The position numbers and the translations under genes are program-made. Under the pieces are notes generated by a model. It worked only from the letters and a program-made list of their open reading frames with translations. It was not told where the DNA came from and made no database searches. 64,000 bases of DNA from Mucilaginibacter sp. UR6-1 (GTDB lineage: Bacteria > Bacteroidota > Bacteroidia > Sphingobacteriales > Sphingobacteriaceae). Position 1 is the stretch's first letter, and every line of letters starts with the position of its first letter. Positions 8,635 to 17,628 of the stretch are shown one piece after another. Location of the stretch: assembly GCF_020880975.1 (NCBI RefSeq), contig NZ_JAJIWP010000005.1:186001-250000 (forward strand), written 5' to 3'.

Positions 8635-8652
8635 AACTACCATTTGGTAGTT
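8635..8652. promoter_or_regulatory. 18-bp palindrome upstream of the NmrA-like gene
   Basis: AACTACCA-TT-TGGTAGTT is a perfect inverted repeat between the Crp-type gene and the NmrA-like gene. It has no T-run, so an operator is more likely than a terminator. Which regulator binds it is unknown. Confidence 0.5.
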
Positions 8653-8659
8653 AAGAAGA

Positions 8660-9220
8660 TCAACGGATATTTTTTCGGATCCGGCTTAGGGCGTTTGGTG
8701 TAATTCCCAAATAGGAAGCCAGTTGCTTCACTGATACAAGTTGCATAAAACCGGGTTTATTTAAGAATTCAAGATAACGTTCTTCCACAGACATGGTTTG
8801 AAAACGGATGATCTCATCAATCATCCTCACGGCCATGGCTTCCCAGGTCTTGCGGCCAAATTCCTGCCATTCCGGTAGTTTTTTGTAGAGGTCTTCCATG
8901 TTACATTTACTGATGCAATACAACTCAGCTTCTTCAATTGCCTCAATGTTAAACCTCGTTGGCGCGTCACAACTCAAACTGGATATTTCAGCAAAAAATT
9001 CACCAGATTGCACTATCCAGGCCGTTAGTTCGATTTCCTTCGGATAATAAAATCTTAAGGCGCCACTTTTCAGATAATAATAAAAAGTGGAAACTTGTCC
9101 TTTTTTTAACAGTAACTGGCCTTTTTTTAAATAAACAGGCTTAAAGCAACCAAGAACCTCCTGTAGTCCATCACTTGATATTCTAACGACCGAAGAAATG
9201 TGATTTTTGAGTTCTAACAT
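8660..9220 (-). CDS. Crp/Fnr family transcriptional regulator
   Basis: A 186-residue regulator with an N-terminal cyclic-nucleotide-type beta-barrel (about 15-115, including LKKGQLLLKKGQVSTFYYYL and SGEFFAEISSLS) and a short C-terminal helix-turn-helix (VKQLASYLGITPNALSRIRK). This short-HTH version is very common in Bacteroidota. It lies 74 bp upstream of the NmrA-like and hydrolase genes on the same strand and probably controls them. It lacks the cysteines of an Fnr iron-sulfur cluster; the ligand is unknown. Confidence 0.93.
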   Translation of the reverse strand: MLELKNHISSVVRISSDGLQEVLGCFKPVYLKKGQLLLKKGQVSTFYYYLKSGALRFYYPKEIELTAWIVQSGEFFAEISSLSCDAPTRFNIEAIEEAELYCISKCNMEDLYKKLPEWQEFGRKTWEAMAVRMIDEIIRFQTMSVEERYLEFLNKPGFMQLVSVKQLASYLGITPNALSRIRKNIR

Positions 9221-9382
9221 AAATTTGTATATGCCGATGCGATAAAACTAATAATTTAGATGTATATTAATTTCTTTATACAGATCAATCTATTAAAGAT
9301 ATTTAAATCAGTACATACCTGATCGTATAACATCGTAAACAATTAAGCTGGTTGGAGGTTGATTTGTTCAAAGCGCATTGTC

Positions 9383-9835
9383 ATGCAGGAAAATCATTAT
9401 CCAAAACTTGCCCTATCCCTGTTCATCTCTTTCTTTGTTATGTACGGAGTTATGTTTTTGAACGTAGATGAATTAGATCATATTTATTTAAGCCTCACCC
9501 GCCTTTATATGACCTTGTTAATGGTATCGCCCATGGCGATTATCATGCTGATCGTAATGAAAAAGATGTACAGCAATAAAATGCTGAATGGGGCGATCAT
9601 TGCAAGTAGCACCATTGTATTCACTTTATCATTGATCTGCTTACGCACACAGGCTTTTATCGGAGACACGCAATATATGAAAGCGATGATACCGCATCAT
9701 TCATCGGCGATCATGACCAGTACACATGCGGGAATTAAAAATGCGGAGGTTCGTGGATTGGCCGACAGCATCATTAAGTCACAACGGCAAGAAATCCAAA
9801 AGATGAAAAGCATGTTGGATAAGCTGGACGAATAA
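9383..9835 (+). CDS. DUF305 membrane protein
   Basis: A protein of 150 residues from ATG 9383; a TTG at 9359 would add eight residues but is a weak start. There are three hydrophobic segments (about 8-25, 42-60 and 68-88), then a soluble C-terminal helical part with YMKAMIPHHSSAIMTSTHA. That MIPHHxxA pattern is the DUF305 signature, a ferritin-like bundle often found with copper or silver resistance genes. It stands alone, divergent from the Crp-type gene. A metal-related role is inferred from the family only. Confidence 0.88.
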   Translation: MQENHYPKLALSLFISFFVMYGVMFLNVDELDHIYLSLTRLYMTLLMVSPMAIIMLIVMKKMYSNKMLNGAIIASSTIVFTLSLICLRTQAFIGDTQYMKAMIPHHSSAIMTSTHAGIKNAEVRGLADSIIKSQRQEIQKMKSMLDKLDE

Positions 9836-9929
9836 TATGATCAGATCAAAAGAAGGTATGTAAAATGATTTGTTTAACTGAGCTTGCTTTGATCTCAGTA
9901 CTCTAAATTTAAATGGCCGACTTAGATTT

Positions 9930-10145
9930 TTAACGTTTCATCAATTCAACATAGTTATCCTCCAGCCAACAGGTGTAATCGCTAAAGTTTGTGAGCATGA
10001 CATCGGTAAGGGCTTGACCGTCACCGGTAACAACAACAGGCTCACCATTTATGATCGTGCGGCCGATCGATACGATGATCGTTTGGAGCAAATGGTACTG
10101 TCCTAGCGCCTCGATATCCTTTAAAAGTTTATAATCGATAAACAT
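9930..10145 (-). CDS. Small hypothetical protein
   Basis: A 71-residue ORF with an ATG start, no signal peptide and no membrane segment. The composition looks protein-like (LLKDIEALGQYHLLQTIIVS, then a GEPVVVTGDGQAL stretch). It lies between DUF305 and the eight-gene operon, and is transcribed in the same direction as that operon. I do not recognise the family and it could be spurious. Confidence 0.45.
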   Translation of the reverse strand: MFIDYKLLKDIEALGQYHLLQTIIVSIGRTIINGEPVVVTGDGQALTDVMLTNFSDYTCWLEDNYVELMKR

Positions 10146-10248
10146 ATTTAGCCGGGTGTTGTGATCAACGCGCTAAAATGATATTTCTTAGAAAGGAATC
10201 TTCCTTTAATGTATCGGATAAAGTCATTTATGAAATAGCGGTTTAACG

Positions 10249-11349
10249 TCACGATTTGAACCAGCTTTTGATCTTTCCAGTTAAAGGCTTTTCCTTTTTT
10301 TCCTCATCGCCATTTCCGATCAAATAGCCATAGGGCTTCAGTGGCTCGATGTGATCAAAAATGATCTTGAGCATGCCCAATAGCGGAATGGACAGCACCA
10401 TACCACCAATGCCCCAGACGGCCTCGCCTAATACCAGCACCATAATGGTGAATAGCGGGCTGACGTCAACATCCTTGCCCACGACCAGTGGTTGGAGAAT
10501 GTAACTTTGTATGAACTGGACCAGGCCATAAGTAACCAGTACACTGATCACCATGCTGCTGCCGCCACCCTGCGCTAAAGCCATCAGCACGGTCAGGCCT
10601 GTCCCGGTAAGATTACCGACGAATGGTATGATCTCCAGTGTGCCGCAAAGAATAGCAAAGAAAATCGCGTTATTTACGCCCACAATAGAAAAGCCGATGC
10701 CGTACATGATCCATAAACAAAAGATCATTTTGGCCAGGCCGGAAACATAATTCTGCGCCACTTCTGTGGTTTCTGAAATGATGAGTTTGGCATTGTCCTG
10801 ATCTTCTGTTTTGACAAGCTTTAAAATGAATTTCTTAAAATGCGCCCGGGAGTTAATTAAGAGAAATATATAAATGAGCAGTAGAACTGTCGTCGTAAGC
10901 GAACTAAGTAAGCCAGCAGCGAAACCCGCCACATAGGTAGCAGCACTGCCAGCACCTGAAGAGCCCTGTTTCTTGAGCATTTGGTTTTGTTGCTGCCTGG
11001 AGACACCGAACCTGTCACTGACAAAAGCTTGTGCCTGACCCAGATATTTATTGAACTGTTGCTCGATCTGTTCCAGGTTAGCTTGCAGATTGGATACCCG
11101 CCAGCTGATCAAAAACAAGAAACCCGCGACGATTGCTATGAGTGCCAGCACACATATCACCGCGCCTACTGTCCGGTTGACACCCTTCTTTTCCATCCAC
11201 CTGCTGAAGGGCAGGAAAAGCATGGCCAAAATACCCGCGAGCGCCACCGGGATCAAAAAGCTTGCTGAGAAGTATAAGCCCCCAAAAATAAGGAAAAGCA
11301 ATAAGAGGGTTTGTACACTACGGGGTAAAAGTTCGTTCACTTTATTCAT
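10249..11349 (-). CDS. AI-2E family transporter (membrane permease)
   Basis: A 366-residue integral membrane protein of the AI-2E/TqsA/PerM family, with about seven or eight hydrophobic helices, for example TLLLLFLIFGGLYFSASFLI and GAVICVLALIAIVAGFLFLI. The region IFFAILCGTLEIIPFVGNLT matches the conserved IPxxG loop. The ATG at 11349 was chosen because the 43 residues upstream look unlike any membrane protein start. Substrates are poorly defined in this family: signalling molecules, or Na+/H+ exchange in some members. It is the last gene of the stress operon, 103 bp after the DUF2254 gene. Confidence 0.9.
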   Translation of the reverse strand: MNKVNELLPRSVQTLLLLFLIFGGLYFSASFLIPVALAGILAMLFLPFSRWMEKKGVNRTVGAVICVLALIAIVAGFLFLISWRVSNLQANLEQIEQQFNKYLGQAQAFVSDRFGVSRQQQNQMLKKQGSSGAGSAATYVAGFAAGLLSSLTTTVLLLIYIFLLINSRAHFKKFILKLVKTEDQDNAKLIISETTEVAQNYVSGLAKMIFCLWIMYGIGFSIVGVNNAIFFAILCGTLEIIPFVGNLTGTGLTVLMALAQGGGSSMVISVLVTYGLVQFIQSYILQPLVVGKDVDVSPLFTIMVLVLGEAVWGIGGMVLSIPLLGMLKIIFDHIEPLKPYGYLIGNGDEEKKEKPLTGKIKSWFKS

Positions 11350-11452
11350 GATCTTTCTTTTATAGAAGTATTGCTCAGCTAAAATGCCTAACGGGCAATA
11401 CGGTTTATTGATAGAAGTAATATTAAGAGGTCGGGTATATACGCCGTTCCGT

Positions 11453-12688
11453 TCAGTCTTTATTGATGGTCTTTTCATTGATGCGGCTGAGCATTGCTGT
11501 TAAGACCTGTACCTGGTGATCATTAGGATTTCCGTCCAATAACTGAACGGTCATCGATTTCAGTGTTTGCTGGATATACCTGTCATCACATCCATAATCC
11601 CATATCGGCAAAATACATTCTCTGAACAACTCATCAAAACCTCGTTCGGTCAGGTAAATATAGACCTTGCCATCTTTATCATCTATCTCTGTTTTAGGAT
11701 AATGTTTAAGGCGATACTGAAATAGATCCGACAGGGCATGGATACTTAGTACGGCCGTCTGAGGGTCATTGATCCCCGGACTCAGCGCTTTCAGCGCTAC
11801 TTCAGTCAACTGGTGAAATCCGTAATAGTAGTTTTGATTGATAGATTGACCGGTATAGAAATCGAGTGCTAACAGCAACTCTTCTTTATCCTCTTTTTTT
11901 AAGGGTACCTCAGAGTAGAAAATGGCGACAGGTTGGCCTTTCAAAAGGAACGTGCCTGGGGGATGCAGCAGTTTTATAGAGCCATTGCGCTGACTGGCAG
12001 CATCCAATAGTTGTTTTTGATCAAAGCCCTGATAATATGCGGAAGAGCTTGTTTCAATGATCTGTTCGCCCGATGAAGGTATATTTTTATCAGAAAACGC
12101 TGTAACCGTGCAGGCTTTTTTCAGCGCATTAAATGTTTGCTTGTGAACGCGCGAAATGATCGTTTCGAACTTTACGGACTGAGTGACGTAATGCAGGAAA
12201 TAAATGAAAACGAATATGTCAGCGATAGTGACGACCAATAAAAGATAGATACTTAAAGCGGGCACATAAATACCCGATTCAATGTCCCGGATCGTACTTA
12301 ACAGGAACAGCGCATAAACAATGGTTCCGATATAAAAACCCAATACCAATTGCTGAAAGCGATTACCGATCATGCTTTCCAGCATCCGGTTGCTCATTTG
12401 GGATGCAGCCTGGTTGAGCAGGATCATGACCATCGAAAAGCTGAACACCATTAACGAGATAATGCCGCCCGCTATGGTGGATACGATAGTGCGGGCAGTG
12501 CTGGCGTCCTTCAGCCTTACCCAACTGTAATTACTTTTAATGTGCTTTCCAGTTTCAGAAAAGTCCAGCTCGAGCATGAGCCAGGACAGTATGAGGAAAC
12601 CGATCGCGATGAGTGCAGGATAAAACGCAATGCTGTTGATCGTTTTATTATAAACCGCCCTTAAAGTTTTAGCTATACGGCTGGTCAT
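11453..12688 (-). CDS. DUF2254 membrane protein
   Basis: A 411-residue predicted membrane protein with four N-terminal helices (for example FYPALIAIGFLILSWLMLEL and GGIISLMVFSFSMVMILLNQ) and a large C-terminal cytosolic part containing ALKALSPGINDPQTAVLSIH, which is strongly conserved in DUF2254. The ATG at 12688 lies 2 bp after the stop of the preceding gene; the longer reading frame would run into that gene. The function of the family is unknown. It belongs to the eight-gene stress operon. Confidence 0.9.
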   Translation of the reverse strand: MTSRIAKTLRAVYNKTINSIAFYPALIAIGFLILSWLMLELDFSETGKHIKSNYSWVRLKDASTARTIVSTIAGGIISLMVFSFSMVMILLNQAASQMSNRMLESMIGNRFQQLVLGFYIGTIVYALFLLSTIRDIESGIYVPALSIYLLLVVTIADIFVFIYFLHYVTQSVKFETIISRVHKQTFNALKKACTVTAFSDKNIPSSGEQIIETSSSAYYQGFDQKQLLDAASQRNGSIKLLHPPGTFLLKGQPVAIFYSEVPLKKEDKEELLLALDFYTGQSINQNYYYGFHQLTEVALKALSPGINDPQTAVLSIHALSDLFQYRLKHYPKTEIDDKDGKVYIYLTERGFDELFRECILPIWDYGCDDRYIQQTLKSMTVQLLDGNPNDHQVQVLTAMLSRINEKTINKD

Positions 12689-12690
12689 GG

Positions 12691-13131
12691 TCAGGGATTT
12701 GTGCCGGGTTTGACCGCATATATACTGTCTACCACGAAATGACTGACACCCCGCCATGGCAGCGTATGGAGGTATTCCTTGTAGTGCAGTTCCAACATGC
12801 TTCCGGCATGGTGATTCAAGCTATCTGCCAAACGCGAGTCTGTTACCGAAAACATAAATTCATTGGAAGTGATGGCACCGGGCTGTTGTGTTCTGAAACC
12901 GGACTGGATCAATCTTCCTTCATGCGTTTTAAATAAATAACCCTTCTCTACAAAGTAATTGAGTTGTCCTGCTTTGACCCCTTGCCCAAATACAAAGTAA
13001 TAACGGTAATAAATAACGGACACTAAGCCGATAAAAAGAACGATCCCTCCAATGATCAGTATCTTCCTGATCAAGGGCTTGTGCCTGGACGGGCTGTTAA
13101 CTTTGGTACTATATTCTTCGCTGTTTTTCAT
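12691..13131 (-). CDS. Membrane-anchored hypothetical protein
   Basis: A 146-residue protein with one N-terminal transmembrane helix (about 22-46, KILIIGGIVLFIGLVSVIYY) and a small extracytoplasmic domain beginning FGQGVKAGQLNYFVEKGYLF. This domain recurs in Bacteroidota and is sometimes misannotated as 6-phosphogluconate dehydrogenase, which it does not resemble. It lies between the protease gene (38 bp) and DUF2254 (2 bp), as part of the operon. The function is unknown. Confidence 0.85.
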   Translation of the reverse strand: MKNSEEYSTKVNSPSRHKPLIRKILIIGGIVLFIGLVSVIYYRYYFVFGQGVKAGQLNYFVEKGYLFKTHEGRLIQSGFRTQQPGAITSNEFMFSVTDSRLADSLNHHAGSMLELHYKEYLHTLPWRGVSHFVVDSIYAVKPGTNP

Positions 13132-13169
13132 TCTGGTAGATTCATTATTTACAAATAGGGTTTAAAAAT

Positions 13170-14672
13170 TTAGGCGCCGAGCGATAAATTGAATACGATA
13201 CGTGAACCATCGGGTGTAACGCATTCAAAGCGAACAATACCGTTTCGTGCGGCTTTAAAGGCTGCTGCCATTTCATTCACGCTCGTGATCCGGCCACCAT
13301 TGATACTTAGGATGATGGTGCCTGTCGGAATACCGATCCTGGCGAACAGCCCTTTTGGATCGATAGCGGTCACAGCCAGACCTGTATTTAACTGGTAATG
13401 CTGCTTGAACGCTTCGCTTAACGGCGCGAAACTGGCGCCCAATTGCGCTGATAAAGCGGGTGCAGGCAGGTTTTCCTCAGCAAGATCAGTTGACTCCTGG
13501 GCTTTCAGCGTAACGGTAGCATCAATTTGTTTATCACCCCGCTTCAGCACTAATTTAAGCTTGTCTCCCGGATTATGCCTGGCTATCCGTTCAGAAAGTT
13601 CCACCGATGAGCTGATCTTCGTGCCATCGATCTCCTGGATGATGTCGCCCGGCATTAGGCCGCCTGCCGCGGCCGCACTGCCTTTCTGCACATCGGTCAC
13701 GTAAGCGCCCTGGACACTGCCAGGTTTGATGCCTTGCTGAATGAGGAACTGATCTTCGGTGGCCGGCGACGGAAAGCTCACACCTAACAAGCCCCTTTTT
13801 ACTTTGCCGTATTTAATGAGGTCATTTACGATCTTCTCAGCCAAATTAACGGGAATGGCAAAGCCGTAACCTTCGTAACTACCTGTTTGAGAGGCGATAG
13901 CCGCGTTGATGCCAATAAGCTGGCCGCTGGTATTTACCAAAGCACCGCCGCTATTACCGGGGTTAATCGCTGCATCCGTTTGAATGTAAGCTTCTACCGC
14001 TGAACTAACGGCAGAGGCGGTGGCTGGTCGACCTTCTTCAGGTTGCCCAATGATGCCGATACTTCGTTCCTTTGCACTGACGATCCCCGCCGTTACCGTG
14101 GTGTTCAACGAAAATGGATATCCTGCGGCTAACACCCATTCACCAATCTCCACGTCATCAGAATTACCGATCACGATCGGCGTAAGGTCATGGGTATCGA
14201 TCTGAATAACGGCCAGGTCTGTATTGGGGTCACGCCCCACCAGTTTCGCCGGGAAGATCCTTTTATCGGTCAGGATCACTTCGATCGCAGTGGCACCTTC
14301 CACAACATGGTTGTTGGTGATGATGTAACCATCTTTACTAAAGATCACCCCGGAGCCTGATGCCATTACCTGCGCGGGCGCACGTGAAGAACCATAATAA
14401 GGATCATATCCGTTTCGGGCGCCATCAGGCCGGTTTAGCTTTACCTTGATGTGTACGATTGATCGGGTAACCAGCGCGGCCGCTTTCCTGAATTCAGGCA
14501 CATCGGTTGATGACCTGCCCCCGGACCGGACATTGGAAAAATAGACGGATCGGGCTGCAGTATCCTTGCCGTCAACAGCAATATTACCCCCGGGCATCAT
14601 GACTTTAAAAGTACCGAAACTGACAACCACTGCGATCAGTGCGGTGAGCGCGATCAACCCAAACTTGTTCAT
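13170..14672 (-). CDS. degP: HtrA/Deg family periplasmic serine protease
   Basis: A 500-residue envelope quality-control protease and chaperone. An N-terminal hydrophobic segment (residues 5-27) serves as export signal or anchor. The trypsin-like domain has the triad His122 (TNNHVVEG), Asp152 (NTDLAVIQ) and Ser241 (NPGNSGGAL). Two PDZ domains follow, the first around 290-390 with AAAAGGLMPGDIIQEIDG and the second around 410-500. It sits in the middle of the stress operon, 11 bp after the hibernation factor gene. DegP and DegQ cannot be separated from sequence alone. Confidence 0.96.
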   Translation of the reverse strand: MNKFGLIALTALIAVVVSFGTFKVMMPGGNIAVDGKDTAARSVYFSNVRSGGRSSTDVPEFRKAAALVTRSIVHIKVKLNRPDGARNGYDPYYGSSRAPAQVMASGSGVIFSKDGYIITNNHVVEGATAIEVILTDKRIFPAKLVGRDPNTDLAVIQIDTHDLTPIVIGNSDDVEIGEWVLAAGYPFSLNTTVTAGIVSAKERSIGIIGQPEEGRPATASAVSSAVEAYIQTDAAINPGNSGGALVNTSGQLIGINAAIASQTGSYEGYGFAIPVNLAEKIVNDLIKYGKVKRGLLGVSFPSPATEDQFLIQQGIKPGSVQGAYVTDVQKGSAAAAGGLMPGDIIQEIDGTKISSSVELSERIARHNPGDKLKLVLKRGDKQIDATVTLKAQESTDLAEENLPAPALSAQLGASFAPLSEAFKQHYQLNTGLAVTAIDPKGLFARIGIPTGTIILSINGGRITSVNEMAAAFKAARNGIVRFECVTPDGSRIVFNLSLGA

Positions 14673-14683
14673 GTCATTATAGC

Positions 14684-15001
14684 TTATTTTTTAAGGTTTT
14701 GTTTGCCCATCACATGGTCAAGTAAATTTTTGATCTTATTGATGGCATCATTTACGGCGGTTTCTACGGTATCTCCATTCGCCCTAACGGATAATGGCTC
14801 ATGTCCTTCTATGCGTGCTTCCAACAGACATCGCTTGTCATCAGGTCCGGACTTCCCGGCATTCTCATCACTTAAATGTAATTCGATCCGTGTAAGGTGG
14901 CTTTCGAACCGGCTCAGGGCATTGGTCAATTTATCTTCCAGAAAAGCCTGAAGGCGTTCATTGCCGTCGATATTTTTGTCTGTATTGATCTGTATATTCA
15001 T
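14684..15001 (-). CDS. Ribosome hibernation factor, HPF/RaiA family
   Basis: A 105-residue short-form protein that binds the 30S decoding region and silences ribosomes under stress or starvation. The beta-alpha-beta-beta-beta-alpha fold is visible as MNIQINTDKNIDGNERLQAF, then RIELHLSDENAG, then LSVRANGDTVETAVNDAINK. It has no long-form C-terminal dimerisation domain, so it is of RaiA/short HPF type. It lies 10 and 11 bp from its neighbours within the stress operon, which ties translation shutdown to protease expression. Confidence 0.93.
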   Translation of the reverse strand: MNIQINTDKNIDGNERLQAFLEDKLTNALSRFESHLTRIELHLSDENAGKSGPDDKRCLLEARIEGHEPLSVRANGDTVETAVNDAINKIKNLLDHVMGKQNLKK

Positions 15002-15011
15002 CTTTTCGTAT

Positions 15012-15590
15012 TTAGTTCATTTTTTCTAATAGCTGGGCTGATCTTTCGAAAAAGAGTTTTACCTTATTTTTCTGATCAAGCGTCAGCACATCCGGGTTAA
15101 TTTGTTGCGCAGCCGAACTGACGGCAGAGGCGTCCCCGGCGAGCGAGGGGTATTTCGCCTGCTGCAGATTGGCCATCGCCTCACTCAAAATATCTGCTGC
15201 TTTACGAATATTGTCTGCATGTGTAATAGCAAACGGATCGCGTGTGATCTTATTGGCATCGGTTTCCGCCTTGTTAAGATCGGCCTTCACCGCATAACCA
15301 ACGGCTTGTGCCATTGCACTGACTGCACTGGAAAGTTTAAGTAATGCCTTATTGGAGTATTCGTGATCCAAACCCATCCGGTTGTGATCATCGTTGATGA
15401 ATCTGATGAACGATACTACGGTAGTATCATTTTCGCGCTGATCGATCAGGTCAACCTCCGGCTTTTGCAGGTTCACGGACCGGTTTCCTTTCGGGCCGTT
15501 CACATATAGAAGATAGGCTATAAAAGCCATGATCACGATCGCAAGCAAGACCCAGGTGAAAGGAAATATTTTCTTTTTTTGTTCACTCAT
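15012..15590 (-). CDS. Membrane-anchored helical hypothetical protein
   Basis: A 192-residue protein with a single N-terminal transmembrane segment (about 9-29, FPFTWVLLAIVIMAFIAYLL) and a mostly helical, alanine-rich outer domain (residues 70-190). I recognise no domain, and the pattern does not match OmpH or YtxH. It starts 4 bp after the glycine-zipper gene and ends 10 bp before the hibernation factor gene, so it is firmly in the operon. Envelope stress sensing or protection is only a guess from the context. Confidence 0.85.
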   Translation of the reverse strand: MSEQKKKIFPFTWVLLAIVIMAFIAYLLYVNGPKGNRSVNLQKPEVDLIDQRENDTTVVSFIRFINDDHNRMGLDHEYSNKALLKLSSAVSAMAQAVGYAVKADLNKAETDANKITRDPFAITHADNIRKAADILSEAMANLQQAKYPSLAGDASAVSSAAQQINPDVLTLDQKNKVKLFFERSAQLLEKMN

Positions 15591-15594
15591 GCTA

Positions 15595-16155
15595 TTAAGT
15601 TTTTCTTCGTGGTATATGGATAACTACCGCACCCAGATCCTTCCATCTGGCGCAAACAAGATCTTCATCCTGCTGATGGTGCGGTACGAATGCTAAGATG
15701 ATCTTGCCATCTTTCAGCCCGCTGGTAAACAGGTCAGCTTGTGTTTTAGTTGGATCGCCTGCGATCATATTCCCAATGATTCCGCCGGTGATCCCCCCGG
15801 CGCCTGCACCTAAAAGACCTGCTGCGACCGGCCCCATCAGTACCAAACCTAATCCCGGGATAAAAAGGTTGCTGCCAAGCGCGCCTATAGCAAAGGCAAT
15901 GCCTCCAAGTAAGCCCCCGGTGGTACCGCCTACTACAGCGCCGTTCACAGGGGTTATATTCTCTGATCCGTCGTTATCTAGCAAGCTATTCTTTGCATAT
16001 AGTTTATCCCGCGTGGTGCTGGTCATAGCAACGTTAATGTCCACCTCAGAATATCCCATATTCCGAAGTTCGTCATAAGCGGTTTCCGCATTTTGCTGAT
16101 CACTGAACAAGCCTGATAAGAAAAGTTCATCGGTGTTTTTGACTAATTTTCCCAT
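15595..16155 (-). CDS. General stress protein 17M-like protein with glycine-zipper core
   Basis: A 186-residue protein. Its N-terminal ~50 residues (ELFLSGLFSDQQNAETAYDE, then LRNMGYSEVDINVAMT) resemble the GSP17M/YflT stress domain. The middle (70-145) is a very glycine-rich hydrophobic hairpin (GGTTGGLLGGIAFAIGALGS), likely membrane-inserting. The C-terminus returns to a soluble strand-rich part (GKIILAFVPHHQQDEDLV). It lies 12 bp after the lipoprotein gene. The function is unknown; the family is stress-induced in Bacillus. Confidence 0.85.
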   Translation of the reverse strand: MGKLVKNTDELFLSGLFSDQQNAETAYDELRNMGYSEVDINVAMTSTTRDKLYAKNSLLDNDGSENITPVNGAVVGGTTGGLLGGIAFAIGALGSNLFIPGLGLVLMGPVAAGLLGAGAGGITGGIIGNMIAGDPTKTQADLFTSGLKDGKIILAFVPHHQQDEDLVCARWKDLGAVVIHIPRRKT

Positions 16156-16167
16156 ACAACAAATTTT

Positions 16168-16593
16168 TTAATTTTTACCTTTTGTGGTCAGGATGACCAT
16201 GCTACCAGGTTGTTGAATGCGGGCATCATTTTCGGCAGTGATGAAGACTCGCTCCGGTTTAAAAGGACTGACGGCATTCAATTCTCCTTCCAACACACTG
16301 GAGAAAAACCCGCTGCTGCTTTTTAACTGGCCGATATTTCTGGTACCGCTTTTCTCTGTGACCATCCAAACTACATAGAGGTCTCGTTTGGGTTGCAGTC
16401 TTTCAGGGTCTGCCAGACGCTTGATCTTCACAGCAATAGCAAAGTTGCCGTTGCCATCCTTGCTGATCTTGGCAAAGCCCTCTGCAGCCGGTACGACCGG
16501 AGAGGTAACAAATGTTAATTTTCTTGAACAGGAGGTTAGTGCAAAGGCCAGGAAAAAGCTTATAAATACAACATGGCGGACAATGATTTTCAT
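16168..16593 (-). CDS. Lipoprotein, hypothetical
   Basis: A 141-residue envelope protein with a lipoprotein signal peptide: a hydrophobic stretch ending ALTSC, putting the lipidated cysteine at residue 22. The mature part looks like an immunoglobulin-type beta sandwich (NGNFAIAVKIKRLADPERLQ, then RDLYVVWMVTEKSGTRNIGQ). It is the first gene of the eight-gene stress operon. I do not recognise a named family. Confidence 0.85.
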   Translation of the reverse strand: MKIIVRHVVFISFFLAFALTSCSRKLTFVTSPVVPAAEGFAKISKDGNGNFAIAVKIKRLADPERLQPKRDLYVVWMVTEKSGTRNIGQLKSSSGFFSSVLEGELNAVSPFKPERVFITAENDARIQQPGSMVILTTKGKN

Positions 16594-16895
16594 AACAGGA
16601 ATTTAATTAAAAGGTAAACAAATGAAGAATACCTACTTAAATAGAGACCCTTGTAAATAGTACAGTTATATAACGGAATTGTTCTACCGAGAGTTAAGAT
16701 ATTGTACTTCAAGTCAATTATTTAAGTAACATCAACTGAATGACTTTTGCACAAATGGAAGCATTTCTATCGTATGCTATATACGTGGCAAAGCACAGCT
16801 GTTCAAGGGATGAGTTTTTTGCGGCATCTACTTACTTATGCCTAAGCCAGGGTAAGTAGAACTTTGTATTTAACAACCAATTCGTTGATATTCGA
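16594..16895. other. Intergenic region upstream of the stress operon
   Basis: This 302-bp gap must carry the promoter of the operon starting at 16593, and the 3' end of the DUF2147 gene. No clear TAnnTTTG or sigma-54 element could be assigned. There is no ORF, repeat or strong hairpin. Confidence 0.6.
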
Positions 16896-17366
16896 TCATT
16901 TGATGCGGTGAAAGGTCATGCTTTTACCGATCCACTTAAAGTGCCAGTAGCCCCTGACCTTAAGACGATCTTTTTTATCGATCGATGCCGAAGCATTCCA
17001 TTCTTTTCCATGTTTGGAGTCGTAGACCTTCCCATTTTCCCAGGTGCCTTTGTTAGCATTATATTTCAGATCACGCAAAATACCCATACCCAAGATGTTA
17101 CGGTCACGCAATTTCGGATCAGGGTTCCGCTTATCTTTCCAGTAACTCATTGGCTTACCTTCGGTATCGCTGAACCAGATGATTTTGGCTTTGAAGTCAT
17201 TATTTTCCGTGTAGACCTGAATCCGCAAAGTTTTGGCCTGGTTCTCCCATTTACCACAAATGCGTTCGCGTGGCGCGATGTTCTGCGCTATCGCTTGAGG
17301 AATAGATAAAATTATTAAGCTAATTATTAAGAGCGAGATAGTGACATTTTTGACGATCCAATACAT
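16896..17366 (-). CDS. DUF2147 family exported protein
   Basis: A 156-residue secreted protein with a cleavable signal peptide (hydrophobic 8-25, ending AIAQN). The mature part has the DUF2147 pattern: ICGKWENQAKTLRIQVYTEN, KIIWFSDTEG, then RNILGMGILRDLKYNANKGT, WENGKVYDSKHGKEW and a C-terminal RGYWHFKWIGKSMTFHR. The fold is lipocalin-like. The family is widespread in Bacteroidota and Proteobacteria and its role is not established. It stands alone between intergenic regions. Confidence 0.9.
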   Translation of the reverse strand: MYWIVKNVTISLLIISLIILSIPQAIAQNIAPRERICGKWENQAKTLRIQVYTENNDFKAKIIWFSDTEGKPMSYWKDKRNPDPKLRDRNILGMGILRDLKYNANKGTWENGKVYDSKHGKEWNASASIDKKDRLKVRGYWHFKWIGKSMTFHRIK

Positions 17367-17628
17367 CTTTATTAGACTAACTAAAACCCTAAAAGTTTAA
17401 TTATGATTGACCGTTCAAGATCCTTCGCATAACAATTTGATGCCCATTTAACATTAACAATTGATGAAAATCTTTAGTTTTTTTCAGACTCCTGATCAAC
17501 ACGATGGCTTTACAGTCTGAGATGAGAATTTAAGCCATTATCTATACGCAGAACCATAAACGCTCATTTTCCTAACCGATGATTATTGTAAAAGCTGAAT
17601 GTAATTGCTTTTAATTACACTACAGCCT

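Noticed and set aside
11350..11478. Upstream extension of the AI-2E family protein
   Set aside because: The extra 43 residues are basic and unlike the family start; MNKVNELLPRSVQTLL at 11349 fits.
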